Assembly (NCBI GenBank): GCA_037440925.1
Contig: JBBITF010000011.1
Coordinates: 1-64,000, forward strand
Source: JAABUE01 sp037440925
GTDB lineage: Bacteria; Chloroflexota; Anaerolineae; Anaerolineales; Villigracilaceae
DNA length: 64,000 bases
Reading direction: 5' to 3'
Positions 32,742 to 41,726 of this stretch are shown here, one piece after another (within the stretch, counting starts at the first letter, position 1; every line of letters starts with the position of its first letter). The position numbers and the translations under genes were made by a program. The notes beneath the pieces were generated by a model. That model made no database searches, was not told the DNA's origin, and was given only the letters and a program-made list of their open reading frames with translations.

Positions 32742-35700
32742 ATGTCTCGCACCTACACCAACCGCCGTTACCTCGACGCCCTCGAAAAGAAAGTGCTCGT
32801 CTTCGATGGCGCGATGGGCACCAGCCTGCAAAAGCAAAATCTCACCGCCGAGCACTTCGGCGGCGAACAATACAACGGCTGCAACGATTACCTCGTCATC
32901 TCGTACCCCGAAGCCGTCGAAAAAGTCCACCGCTCCTTTCTCGAAGCCGGCGTGGACGTGCTGGAGACCGACACCTTCCGCTCGAACCGCCTGACATTGG
33001 GAGAATACGGCCTGGCCGAGCGGACGATTGAAATCAACGAGGCAGCCGCCCGCCTGGCAAGAAGACTGGCGGATGAATATAGCCAGCCCTCATCCCCGGC
33101 CCTTCTCCCGGCGGGAGAAGAGAGCAAGAATCCCCCTCTCCCTATGGGAGAGAGGTTAGGGGTGAGGGAACGCTTCGTCGCCGGTTCCATCGGTCCCTCC
33201 GGCAAACTCCCCTCCGCCGATGACCCCGAACTCTCCAACATCTCCTTCGATGAGTTGGCCGATGTCTTCCGCGAGCAGGCCGTCGGTCTGATTCGCGGCG
33301 GGGTGGACTTGCTTCTCATCGAAACCTCGCAAGACATCCTCGAGGTCAAAGCCGCCATTCACGGCATCACCAAAGCCTTTGAAGAGACCGGCATCTACCT
33401 GCCGATTCAATGCCAGGTGACCCTCGACACCAGCGGGCGCATGTTGCTCGGCACCGACATCGAAGCCGCCATCGCCATCCTCGAAGACCTGCCGATTGAC
33501 GTCATCGGCCTGAACTGCTCCACCGGCCCCGAACACATGCGCGAACCCATCCGCATCCTCGGCGAAGGGACAAAACTGCCCGTTTCGTGCATCCCCAACG
33601 CCGGGCTGCCGCTCAATGTGGATGGGCAGGCCGTTTACCCGCTCGAACCGGAACCGTTTGCCGAGGCGCTCTACGAATTCGTCACCAAACACAACATCTC
33701 CGTCGTCGGCGGCTGCTGCGGCACCACCCCCGCCCACCTGAAACTGCTGGTAGAAAAAATAAGGGACATGCCGCATCCTCCCCGCCCGCAGCAAACCACG
33801 CCCAGGCTGGCCTCCGGCATCAAGGCCCTCACCATGCAGCAAGACCCCGCCCCCTTCCTGATTGGCGAGCGCTGCAACGCCCAGGGCAGCCGCGCCTTCA
33901 AACGCCTACTGCTGGCTGAAGATTGGGACTCCATCCTGACAGTCGCCCGCGACCAGGTGGATAACGGCGCGCACGGGCTGGATATTTCCGTGGCCGTCAC
34001 CGAGCGCGGCGACGAGCCGTATCTCATGCGCCAGGTCATCCGCAAACTGGTTACGGCCGGCATTGACCTGCCGCTGGTGATTGACACCACCGAACTGGAC
34101 GTGCTGGAAGTCGCCCTCAAGACCGCGCCGGGGCGCTGTCTCATCAACTCGACCCATTTTGAAGCCGGGCGCGAAAAAGCCGACAAAGTTTTCAAACTCG
34201 CCAAAGAACACAACGCCGCGGTCATCATCCTGACCATTGACGAAAGCGGCATGGCAAAAACCCGCGAGCGCAAACTGGAAGTGGCCAAGCGCATCTATGA
34301 TGTCGCCGTGAACGAACATGGCCTGGCCCCCTCCGCGCTCGTCTTCGACGACCTGACCTTCACTCTCGCCACCGGCGACCCAGAATTTGCCAACTCGGCC
34401 ATCGAAACCATCGAAGGCATCCGGCTGATTAAGGAAGCCTTGCCTGGCGTTCTCACCTCGCTGGGCGTCTCTAACCTGTCCTTTGGCCTGGCCGCCAACG
34501 CCCGTCCGACCCTGAACTCGGTCATGCTCTACCACTGCGTCCGCGCCGGGCTGGATATGGCGATTGTCAACCCCGCCCACATCAAACCCTACGCCGAAAT
34601 CCCCGCCGAAGAGCGCGAACTGGCCGAAGACCTGATTTTCAACCGCCGTCCCGACGCGCTCCAGCGTTACATCGAATATTTTGAAGGCCGCGCCGAAACG
34701 AAAGAAACTGCCAAAGCCAACCCCCTCGAAGGCATGACCGCCGCCGAGCGCCTGCGCTTCCGCATCGTGGGGCGGTATAAGGATGGGATTGAAGCGGATG
34801 TGGATGAGGTGATACGCTCCCTCACCCCTAACCCCTCTCCCTTCGGGAGAGGGGAACTCCCTTCCCCCGGCGGGGGAAGGGTTGGGGATGAGGGCACACC
34901 CCCTCTCCCCTGGGGAGAGGGGCCGGGGGCGAGGGCCGACTCCCCTCTCCCCTCGGGAGAGAGGCCGGGAGTGAGGGCGCGTTCCCAACACGAAGCCGCC
35001 GTCCACATCCTCAACACCATCCTCCTGCCCGCCATGAAAGAAGTCGGCGACAAATTCGGCGCGGGCGAACTTATCCTGCCCTTCGTTTTGCAATCTGCCG
35101 AAGTGATGAAAAAAGCCGTCGCCCACCTCGAAACCTACCTCGAAAAGGTTGAAGGCGTCACCAAAGGTACCGTCGTCCTCGCCACCGTTTACGGTGACGT
35201 GCATGACATCGGCAAAAACCTGGTCAAGACCATTCTTGTCAACAACGGCTACACCGTCATTGACCTCGGCAAACAGACCCCCGCCGAAACCATCATCTCG
35301 AAAGCCGTCGAAGTGGACGCCACCGCCATCGGCCTCTCCGCCCTGCTGGTCAGCACCTCCAAGCAGATGCCGCTTATCGTCAACGAACTCCAGCGGCGCA
35401 GGTTGAAATTCCCCGTGCTGATTGGCGGCGCGGCCATCAACCGCCGCTTTGGCCGCCGCATCCTGCAAACCGAAGACGGTTCCTACTATCAGCCCGGCGT
35501 GTTCTACTGCAAAGACGCCTTCGAGGGCCTGGAAACGATGGACATCTTGATAGACGACTCCAAGCGTCCGGCCCTGATTGAACAAATCCAAAAAGAAGCC
35601 GACATGGAACTCGGAAGAGCCAGCCAGGCCGAACAGTCAACTGTCAGCGGTCAACGGTCCTCTGTTGTTCCTCAACCCATTTCGCTCCCGCCTGGCGTTT

Positions 35701-36751
35701 CTTTCGGCTGGAAAGTTGTCCGCTCGATGCCGCTCGAAATCGTTTTCCAACACCTGAACATCAACGAACTCTACCGCCTTTCCTGGGGCGCCAGGAACAC
35801 ACACGGTGACGAGTGGAACAAACTCAAAGCCGACTTCGACGCCCGCCTGGAACGAATGAAGCGCGACGCCCTCAAAACCGGCTGGCTCAAGCCCCAGGCC
35901 GTCTACGGCTACTTCCCCTGCCAATCCGATGGCAACGACCTCATCATCTACTCCCCTCTCCCCATGGGAGAGGGTCAGGGTGAGGGCGGCTCCCCTCTCG
36001 CCCCGNNNNNNNNNNNNNNNNNNNNNNNNNNNNNNNNNNNNNNNNNNNNNNNNNNNNNNNNNNNNNNNNNNNNNNNNNNNNNNNNNNNNNNNNNNNNNNN
36101 NNNNNCTCCCCTCTCCCCATGGGAGAGGGTCAGGGTGAGGGCGGCTCCCCTCTCGCCCCGGGAGAGGGGCAGGGTGAGGGCGGCTCCCCTCTCGCCCCGG
36201 GAGAGGGGCAGGGTGAGGGCGGCTCCCCTCTCGCCCCGGGAGAGGGGCAGGGGGTGAGGGAAATTGCCCGCTTCACCTTCCCCCGCCAACCCCACGGTGA
36301 CCACCTCGCCCTCTCCGACTACTTTGCCTCCGTCGAATCCGGCCAAATGGATGTCGTCGCCTTCCAGGTTGTCACCGTTGGACAGGAAGCCACCGAAAAA
36401 TTCGATGCCCTGCAAGCCGCCCACGACTACACCGAAGCCTACTTTGTGCATGGACTGGCTGTTCAGACTGCCGAAGCCACCGCCGAATACCTGCATCGCC
36501 ACATCCGCCGCGAATTGCAATTGCCCGAAGGCCAGGGCAAACGCTACTCGTGGGGCTACCCCGCCATCCCTGAGTTGGAAGACCACCGCAAAGTCTTCGA
36601 CCTGCTCCCAGCGGAGAAAGAACTCGGCATGAGCCTCAGCCCCGCTTACCAGTTAATCCCCGAACAATCCACCGCGGCGATTATCGTCCACCACCCCGAA
36701 GCAAAGTATTACAGTGTGGGTGAAAGCCGGGTGGAACAGTTGACAAGATAG
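32742..36751 (+). CDS. metH: Cobalamin-dependent methionine synthase, with repeat insertions and an assembly gap
   Basis: Transfers methyl from methyl-tetrahydrofolate via cobalamin to homocysteine. Order: homocysteine domain (VFDGAMGTSLQKQNL at residue 17; zinc Cys in NCSTGPEHM and GGCCGTTP), pterin domain (ERCNAQGSRAFKRLL), cap and cobalamin domain (DVHDIGKNLVKTIL, with the lower-ligand His), activation domain (RYSWGYPAIPELEDH). ATG 32742 follows AGGAGAAATT. Repeat-derived peptides are inserted near 33088-33169, 34819-34977, 35634-35661 and 35951-36260. N at 36006-36105 shifts the frame. A 55-nt overlap across the gap, if collapsed, gives one frame of 1284 aa; without the inserts about 1140, normal for MetH. 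Confidence 0.93.
33088..33169. repeat. GC-rich palindrome element inside metH (insert 1)
   Basis: CTTCTCCC (33103-33110), ggc, GGGAGAAG (33114-33121), then a second hairpin CCTCTCCC-tat-GGGAGAG, bounded by CCCTCAT and GTGAGGG. It encodes a Pro/Glu/Gly-rich stretch between RRLADEYS and RFVAGSIGPSGK of the homocysteine domain, where ordinary MetH joins directly. Confidence 0.82.
34819..34977. repeat. GC-rich palindrome elements inside metH (insert 2)
   Basis: 159 nt (53 codons) from CCCTCAC to GTGAGGG with four consecutive hairpins of the CCCTCTCCC/GGGAGAGGG family. It encodes a Pro/Gly/Arg-rich linker between the pterin domain and the cobalamin cap. Confidence 0.85.
35634..35661. repeat. Heptamer array inside metH (NNGTCAN type)
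   Basis: CAGTCAA, CTGTCAG, CGGTCAA, CGGTCCT in phase, in frame, in the linker between the cobalamin and activation domains. Confidence 0.6.
35951..36261. repeat. 39-nt tandem repeat in metH, spanning the assembly gap
   Basis: Units begin at 35951, 35990 (cut by N), 36106, 36145, 36184 and 36223, each exactly 39 nt (13 codons, GEGQGEGGSPLAP). Two unit variants exist: one with CCCCATGGGAGAGGGTC, the other with GCCCCGGGAGAGGGGC. Each unit is one CCCTCTC/GAGAGGG palindrome. It interrupts the activation domain between GNDLIIY and EIARFTF. Confidence 0.9.
36006..36105. other. Assembly gap (100 N) inside metH
   Basis: Exactly 100 N, a conventional filler length. The 55 bases before the gap (35951-36005) are identical to the 55 bases after it (36106-36160). 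Removing 155 bases (one overlap plus the N) restores one continuous metH frame. Confidence 0.97.
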
Positions 36752-36805
36752 CCGCGCAAGGCGAAGAGCAAAAGCGAAGCCTTGAGAGGATACGAAATGC
36801 CGGCG

Positions 36806-37747
36806 CTAAAAGTCCGAAGGGGTGGTGACTCTGGGAATAAGATGCCAATCGAAGGGTGTCAACTGGTAAACGTAGTAGTTTAACCAATTGGCAAACAGCA
36901 AACTGGCATGACCGCGCCAACGTACCAGCGGCGGCTTGGAGGGGTCGTCTTCGGGAAAGTAATTACGCGGCAGGGCAATTGGGATGCCCTTTTTTATGTC
37001 GCGCTCATATTCGGCTTTCAGGGTATGCGGATCGTATTCGGAATGGCCGGTGACAAAGATGTGACGGCCGTCTTTGGAGGCTACAATGTGGATGCCCGCT
37101 TCCTGCGACTCGCTCAAAATCTGCAAATCTGGCACGCGTTCCAGGTCGGCGCGACGGACTTCGGTGTAACGGGAATGAGGCGCCAGGAATACGTCATCAA
37201 AGCCAAACAGCAAACGTTCAGAAGAGACCAGTTTGCGATGTTCGAATACGCCAAACACTTTAGCCGGCAGGCTGTATTTGGGGATGCCGAAGTGATGGTA
37301 CAAGCCGGCTTGCGCGCCCCAACAGATATAGAAAGTGGACAATACATTCGACGTAGACCAATCGAAGACGCGCGTTAATTCTTCCCAGTATTCGACTTCT
37401 TCAAAGTCCAGATGTTCTACTGGCGCGCCGGTGACAATCAGACCGTCGAATTTCTGGTCTTCGACATCCTCCAGGGTAAGATAATGAGCAAGTAGATAAT
37501 CGGCATCCACGTTTTTGGATTTGTAAGTGGCGGTATGCAATAAAGTCACCTCGACTTGCAAGGGCGAGTTGCCAAGTAAGCGCAGGATTTGCGTCTCGGT
37601 CTCGACCTTGGTGGGCATCAGATTTAGAATGGCCACCCGCAGGGGGCGAATGTCTTGATGTTCGGCGCGCTCCTCGCCCATGACGAAGATGTTTTCGCGC
37701 TGAAGGATAGAACGGGCGGGTAAGGTCGAAGGGATTTTGACGGGCAT
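36806..37747 (-). CDS. metA: Homoserine O-acyltransferase (MetA family)
   Basis: 313 aa, MetA/HTS family, which acylates homoserine with acetyl- or succinyl-CoA in the first committed step of methionine synthesis. IRPLRVAILNLMPTKVETET opens the glutamine-amidotransferase-like fold, DGLIVTGAPVEHLDFEEVEY is near 105, STFYICWGAQAGLYHHFGIP near 137 holds the nucleophile Cys, and FVTGHSEYDPHTLKAEY near 230 has the catalytic His and Glu. It is the second gene of an operon behind metY, 31 nt downstream. Since metY uses O-acetylhomoserine, acetyl-CoA is the likely donor. Confidence 0.93.
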   Translation of the reverse strand: MPVKIPSTLPARSILQRENIFVMGEERAEHQDIRPLRVAILNLMPTKVETETQILRLLGNSPLQVEVTLLHTATYKSKNVDADYLLAHYLTLEDVEDQKFDGLIVTGAPVEHLDFEEVEYWEELTRVFDWSTSNVLSTFYICWGAQAGLYHHFGIPKYSLPAKVFGVFEHRKLVSSERLLFGFDDVFLAPHSRYTEVRRADLERVPDLQILSESQEAGIHIVASKDGRHIFVTGHSEYDPHTLKAEYERDIKKGIPIALPRNYFPEDDPSKPPLVRWRGHASLLFANWLNYYVYQLTPFDWHLIPRVTTPSDF

Positions 37748-37778
37748 AAGACCTCCAAAAACGGGTAAAGGGATGGTA

Positions 37779-39056
37779 TTATTTTTGTTTCAGGGCCTGG
37801 TCGAGATCCCAGAGCAAGTCTTCGATGTCTTCTATGCCGATGCTCAGTCGGACGAAGTCGGGGCTGACGCCGGCAGCGCGTTGTTCTTCTTCCGAAAGTT
37901 GACTGTGGGTGGTGCTGGCCGGATGGATGGCGAGAGATTTGGCATCGCCCAAGTTGGCAACGTGGCTGAATAATTTGAGGTTGTCTATGAATCTGGCGCC
38001 GGCGTCACGTCCGCCTTTGACCCCAAAGCCAAGCATGGCGCCTTTTCCTTTGGGGAGATAGCGATTGGCGCGTTCAAAGTCCGGGTGATGGGGAAGGCCG
38101 GGGTAACGCACCCAGGCTACGGCGGGGTGAGAAGCGAGGAATTCGGCTACGGCCTGGGCATTGGCTACGTGGCGGTCCATCCGCAGGCTGAGGGTTTCCA
38201 GTCCCTGCAAAAATAGCCATGAATTGAACGGAGACTGGCAGGCGCCGATGTCGCGCAAGATGCCAGCGCGGGCTTTACTGATAAAAGCCAGTTCGCCCAG
38301 GTCGGCAAAGACGACGCCATGATAACTGGGATCGGGCGTGGTGTAGTTAGGGAAGCGTTCATGATGCCAATCGAAGTTGCCGCCGTCTACGATGACGCCG
38401 CCAATGGAGGTGCCATGTCCGCCAATGTATTTGGTGGTGGAGTGGACGACGATATTGGCGCCCCATTCGAGTGGACGAAACAGGTAAGGGCTGGCCAGCG
38501 TGTTGTCTATCATGAGCGGCAGGTGGAACTCTTGCGCGATTTGGGCAACTTCCTCGAAGGGGAAGATGTTGACATTGGGATTGCCGATGGTCTCACCGTA
38601 GAGGAGTTTGGTGTTGGGGCGGATGGCGCGGCGGAAGTTGTCGGGGTCAGTAGGATCAACCAGGCTGACTTGGATACCCAGACGCGGAAACGTAAAGCGG
38701 AATTGACTGACGGTGCCGCCATACAATGTCGAGGAGGAAACGATATGGTCGCCAGCCTGACAAATGGCAAAGATCGCAATGGCTTGCGCGGCATGACCTG
38801 AACTGACTTCAAGGGCGGCTACGCCGCCTTCTAAGTCAGCCATGCGGGCTTCGAAAACGTTGCTGGTAGGGTTGCTGATGCGCGTGTAAATATTGCCCTT
38901 TTCTTCCAGGGCAAACAGGCGGGCGGCATGTGCGGTGCTTTGAAACTTATACGCTGTGGTTTGGTAGATTGGCACGGCGCGGGAACCGGTGGTTGGTTCG
39001 GGCGTGTAACCGGCGTGCAGTTGGCGGGTGGTAAAGCCGAATTTGCGTTCAGACAT
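37779..39056 (-). CDS. metY: O-acetylhomoserine sulfhydrylase (PLP enzyme)
   Basis: 425 aa, Cys/Met-metabolism PLP family. It makes homocysteine from O-acetylhomoserine and sulfide. FTTRQLHAGYTPEPTTGSRA opens the family pattern, EVSSGHAAQAIAIFAI and YGGTVSQFR bind PLP phosphate, LMIDNTLASPYLFRPLEWGA near 175 and VVHSTTKYIGGHGTSIGGVI near 203 has the Schiff-base Lys. The extended loop DGGNFDWHHERFP is typical of the sulfhydrylase branch. Expression is controlled by the SAM-I riboswitch upstream, with metA as the following gene. Confidence 0.94.
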   Translation of the reverse strand: MSERKFGFTTRQLHAGYTPEPTTGSRAVPIYQTTAYKFQSTAHAARLFALEEKGNIYTRISNPTSNVFEARMADLEGGVAALEVSSGHAAQAIAIFAICQAGDHIVSSSTLYGGTVSQFRFTFPRLGIQVSLVDPTDPDNFRRAIRPNTKLLYGETIGNPNVNIFPFEEVAQIAQEFHLPLMIDNTLASPYLFRPLEWGANIVVHSTTKYIGGHGTSIGGVIVDGGNFDWHHERFPNYTTPDPSYHGVVFADLGELAFISKARAGILRDIGACQSPFNSWLFLQGLETLSLRMDRHVANAQAVAEFLASHPAVAWVRYPGLPHHPDFERANRYLPKGKGAMLGFGVKGGRDAGARFIDNLKLFSHVANLGDAKSLAIHPASTTHSQLSEEEQRAAGVSPDFVRLSIGIEDIEDLLWDLDQALKQK

Positions 39057-39156
39057 GTTTGGTCTCCTGAAATGAGAATGTTGCGGACCCCGACGTCTCC
39101 CGACGTTGGCTGCAAAGTCAGCAGACTGTGGAGCCCGTTTTCGGTGGGTTAAAAAG

Positions 39157-39201
39157 AAGAACCTCTCCTGGGTACATGCGCGTTACCCAGAGGAGGTTCT
39201 T
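39157..39201 (-). terminator. Riboswitch expression platform: second terminator hairpin
   Basis: 18-nt arms (39157-39174 and 39184-39201) with two mismatches and a 9-nt loop; on the minus strand followed by TTCTTTTTAA. It lies between the SAM-I aptamer and metY. Confidence 0.8.
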
Positions 39202-39205
39202 GAAC

Positions 39206-39231
39206 AAAAAACCTCTTCTGAAAGAAGAGGT
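39206..39231 (-). terminator. Riboswitch expression platform: first terminator hairpin
   Basis: ACCTCTTCT (39211-39219), 3-nt loop, AGAAGAGGT (39223-39231), followed on the minus strand by TTTTTTG. It begins 19 nt after the aptamer and stands in tandem with the larger hairpin downstream. Confidence 0.75.
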
Positions 39232-39250
39232 CAATGTTGATACATTTCGC

Positions 39251-39372
39251 CTCTCATCTTCCAGAATGCAGGTAATCACAAGGATTACCCCTACTGCCGG
39301 AATTGGCACCGTGACTTTGGTCTGGTTGCCGAGGCTTCACAGGGCCGGTCCCTCCGCCTCTCTGGATAAGAG
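39251..39372 (-). promoter_or_regulatory. SAM-I (S-box) riboswitch controlling metY-metA
   Basis: Read on the minus strand: CTCTTATCC, AGAGAGGCGGAGGGACCGGC, CCTGTGAAGCCTCGGCAACC, then GTGCCAATTCC and the closing GATGAGAG. All S-box core elements are present (GGAGGGA, GGCCC-TGAAGCC, GGCAACC, GGTGCCAATTCC), and the ends pair as P1. With SAM bound, the tandem terminators downstream would stop transcription of metY and metA. Confidence 0.95.
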
Positions 39373-39422
39373 CATGTGCTATCTCGTTTTTAAGTTCATT
39401 GCTTGGGCAATGAGTTTCACGG

Positions 39423-39452
39423 TTTATACCATAGGGGCGGTGGATGTGTCAA
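39423..39452 (-). promoter_or_regulatory. Promoter of the SAM riboswitch-metY-metA transcript
   Basis: On the minus strand TTGACA (39447-39452), 18-nt spacer and TATAAA (39423-39428). Transcription would begin about 39416, some 45 nt before the riboswitch aptamer. Confidence 0.75.
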
Positions 39453-39565
39453 GGTTGAAACCCAAAAATCAGCAAAATTGCTGCCCTAAAATTGGATTTT
39501 ACAGTGCTGGCCTGAGGGTACGCAAAGAACAAGCCCTGGCCAAATAGCAGGGCGTTGCGCGCACC

Positions 39566-41677
39566 TTAGATGGTTTTTCCAGGCGGGTTTTGCATCAACC
39601 ATTCCTGCACGTCTATAGCAGCGGCGGAGGGATCCGGTTGCAGGCGTTTGTAGGTGCCATCGGGCTGCATCAGGCGGGCGCGCAGGTTGTCTTTCAGGTA
39701 AATATCCAGCAAGATTTTGCGCAGGTATTGGATGTGTTCGGCGCGCTCCACCGGAAAGACGACCTCGACGCGGTGAGACAGATTGCGGGTCATCAGGTCT
39801 GCGCTGCCCAGGTAGAGTTTTTCTTTGCCGCCATTGTAGAAGTAGAAAATGCGGCTGTGTTCGAGGTAACGTCCAATGATGCTGATGACGCGAATGTTTT
39901 CACTCATTCCCTCCACGCCTGGCACCAGAGAACATATTCCGCGCACCAGCAAGTCTACCTGGACACCAGCCTGAGAAGCGCGGTAGAGAAGTTGGATCAT
40001 TGGCACGTCCACCACAGCATTGACTTTGAAAACCAGGCGGGCAGGTTGGCCTTTTTGGGCCTGTTCGATTTCGCGGCCTATCAGTTCTTCCAGGCGCTGC
40101 CGCAAGTTGACCGGCGCCACCAGCAATTTTTTGTAATCTTGTTTGGTAGAATAGCCGGTCAGCGTATTGAACAAATCGGTGGCGTCGGCGCCCATGTCTT
40201 CGTCGCAGGTGAACATGCCGATATCTTCGTAGACATTTGCGGTTATAGCATTGTAATTGCCGCTCGCCAGGTGCAGATAGCGGCGGATGCCTTCTTCTTC
40301 CTGCCGTACCACCATAGCAATTTTGCTATGAGTCTTCAAGCCCACCAATCCATAGACGACGTGGACGCCGGCCTGCTCCAGGCGGCGCGCCCAGCCAATG
40401 TTGCTCTCTTCGTCGAAGCGGGCTTTGAGTTCGACCAACACCGCTACTTGCTTTCCGCGTTCAGCCGCCTCCAGCAAGGCTTCAACGACCGGCGAGTCCT
40501 GGCCAACGCGGTACAAGGTCTGTTTGATGGCTAGAACATGCGGATCGCGGGCTGCCGTGACGAGAAAATCTACCACCGGGGTAAACGAGTCGTAAGGATG
40601 GTGTAACAGCACGTTCTCCTCACGAATGAGGTCGAAAATTTCACTGGAGGAGGCGAGATTTTTGAATTTCTTGGGAAGAACCGGATGGTAAGGCGGGAAT
40701 TTCAAGTCATGTCGTTCTACGCTGTTATAAACCTGCCACAGACTGACCAGCCCCAGGTGGCTGCTGAGGACGTATACGTCGGTGGGTTTGACCTCCAGGT
40801 TTTCAACCAACAGGTTACGGATATTCTTGGGCATGCTTTCGTAGATGGCCACTTTGACGACCGAGCCAAACTTGCGCCGCCGAATGCTTTGCTGCATGTT
40901 TTCGAGCAGGTCTTCGGCTTCCAGTTCCTGAATTTCGATGTCTGCATCGCGAATAATGCGAAAGGGATGGGCTTCTTTTACTTCCAAGCCCGGAAACAAC
41001 ATATCCAGATTGGCAGAGATGATCTGTTCCAACCAAACAAAATAGTGATGCCAGGGAACGGTACCGTCTTTGCGCGCCGCTCCTGAAGAGCGCTTGACTG
41101 GAACCAGGCGCGGCAGAGTGTCTGGCACTTTCAAACGCGCAAATCTCTCGCGCCCTTTTTTGTCGCGGATGACGATGGCTAAATTGAGGCTTAGATTGGA
41201 GATGTGTGGAAAAGGATGCCCCGGGTCTAGCGCCAGGGGCGTCAGAATAGGAAAGACCACTTCCCGAAAATACCGATCGGCTCGCTCTTTTTGGGCAGCG
41301 TTGAGTTTGCGATATGGCAGGATGTGGATGCCGGCTTTGTCTAGCGCAGGCAATAACTTGTGTTGGTAGATTTGCTGGGCTTGAGTATACAGTTCTAGAG
41401 CGCGTTTGCGGATGGCGGCCAATTGTTCGCGCGGCGTCAGCCCGTCAGGGGAGACCTCTCCTATTTTGGCGTCTACTTGTTTGCGGATGCCGGAAACGCG
41501 CACCATGAAGAACTCGTCCATGTTAGAGCCAAAAATAGCCAGGAATTTGACGCGCTCCAACAAAGGATTGTTTTTATCCTGCGCTTCGTCCAGCACGCGG
41601 CGCTGGAATTCGAGCAGACTCAATTCCCGGTTAATGAATGGTATGGATGGGGGGAGAGGTACAGCGTCGGCAGGCAT
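39566..41677 (-). CDS. ppk1: Polyphosphate kinase 1
   Basis: 703 aa, the length usual for PPK1. Makes inorganic polyphosphate from ATP reversibly at the membrane. Residues 1-105 are the N domain (FINRELSLLEFQRRVLDEAQ, FGSNMDEFFMVRVSG), then the H domain, and two PLD-like C domains follow. GLVGLKTHSKIAMVVRQEEE near 430 carries the His that is phosphorylated, and LVRGICSLVPGVEGMSENIR and FYFYNGGKEKLYLGSADLMT are the second active-site half. TATAAT on the minus strand ends 12 nt before the start. It lies divergent to holA. Confidence 0.95.
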   Translation of the reverse strand: MPADAVPLPPSIPFINRELSLLEFQRRVLDEAQDKNNPLLERVKFLAIFGSNMDEFFMVRVSGIRKQVDAKIGEVSPDGLTPREQLAAIRKRALELYTQAQQIYQHKLLPALDKAGIHILPYRKLNAAQKERADRYFREVVFPILTPLALDPGHPFPHISNLSLNLAIVIRDKKGRERFARLKVPDTLPRLVPVKRSSGAARKDGTVPWHHYFVWLEQIISANLDMLFPGLEVKEAHPFRIIRDADIEIQELEAEDLLENMQQSIRRRKFGSVVKVAIYESMPKNIRNLLVENLEVKPTDVYVLSSHLGLVSLWQVYNSVERHDLKFPPYHPVLPKKFKNLASSSEIFDLIREENVLLHHPYDSFTPVVDFLVTAARDPHVLAIKQTLYRVGQDSPVVEALLEAAERGKQVAVLVELKARFDEESNIGWARRLEQAGVHVVYGLVGLKTHSKIAMVVRQEEEGIRRYLHLASGNYNAITANVYEDIGMFTCDEDMGADATDLFNTLTGYSTKQDYKKLLVAPVNLRQRLEELIGREIEQAQKGQPARLVFKVNAVVDVPMIQLLYRASQAGVQVDLLVRGICSLVPGVEGMSENIRVISIIGRYLEHSRIFYFYNGGKEKLYLGSADLMTRNLSHRVEVVFPVERAEHIQYLRKILLDIYLKDNLRARLMQPDGTYKRLQPDPSAAAIDVQEWLMQNPPGKTI

Positions 41678-41726
41678 AGAATTGCCCCGATTATAGCCGA
41701 ATATCTTGGAGTATACTTATCCTATC

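Noticed and set aside
32424..32930. 168-aa open frame containing YefM
   Set aside because: Its first part is the antisense of metH; only the C-terminal part is the true but truncated antitoxin.
33906..35591. 561-aa open frame antisense to metH
   Set aside because: It is a shadow of the high-GC metH gene, with Phe/Gly/Val-rich composition and no family similarity, whereas the plus strand has all MetH motifs.
39373..39565. A gene between the riboswitch and ppk1
   Set aside because: Apart from the metY-metA promoter I found no supported frame; the 139-aa frame at 39128-39547 runs against the riboswitch and terminators.
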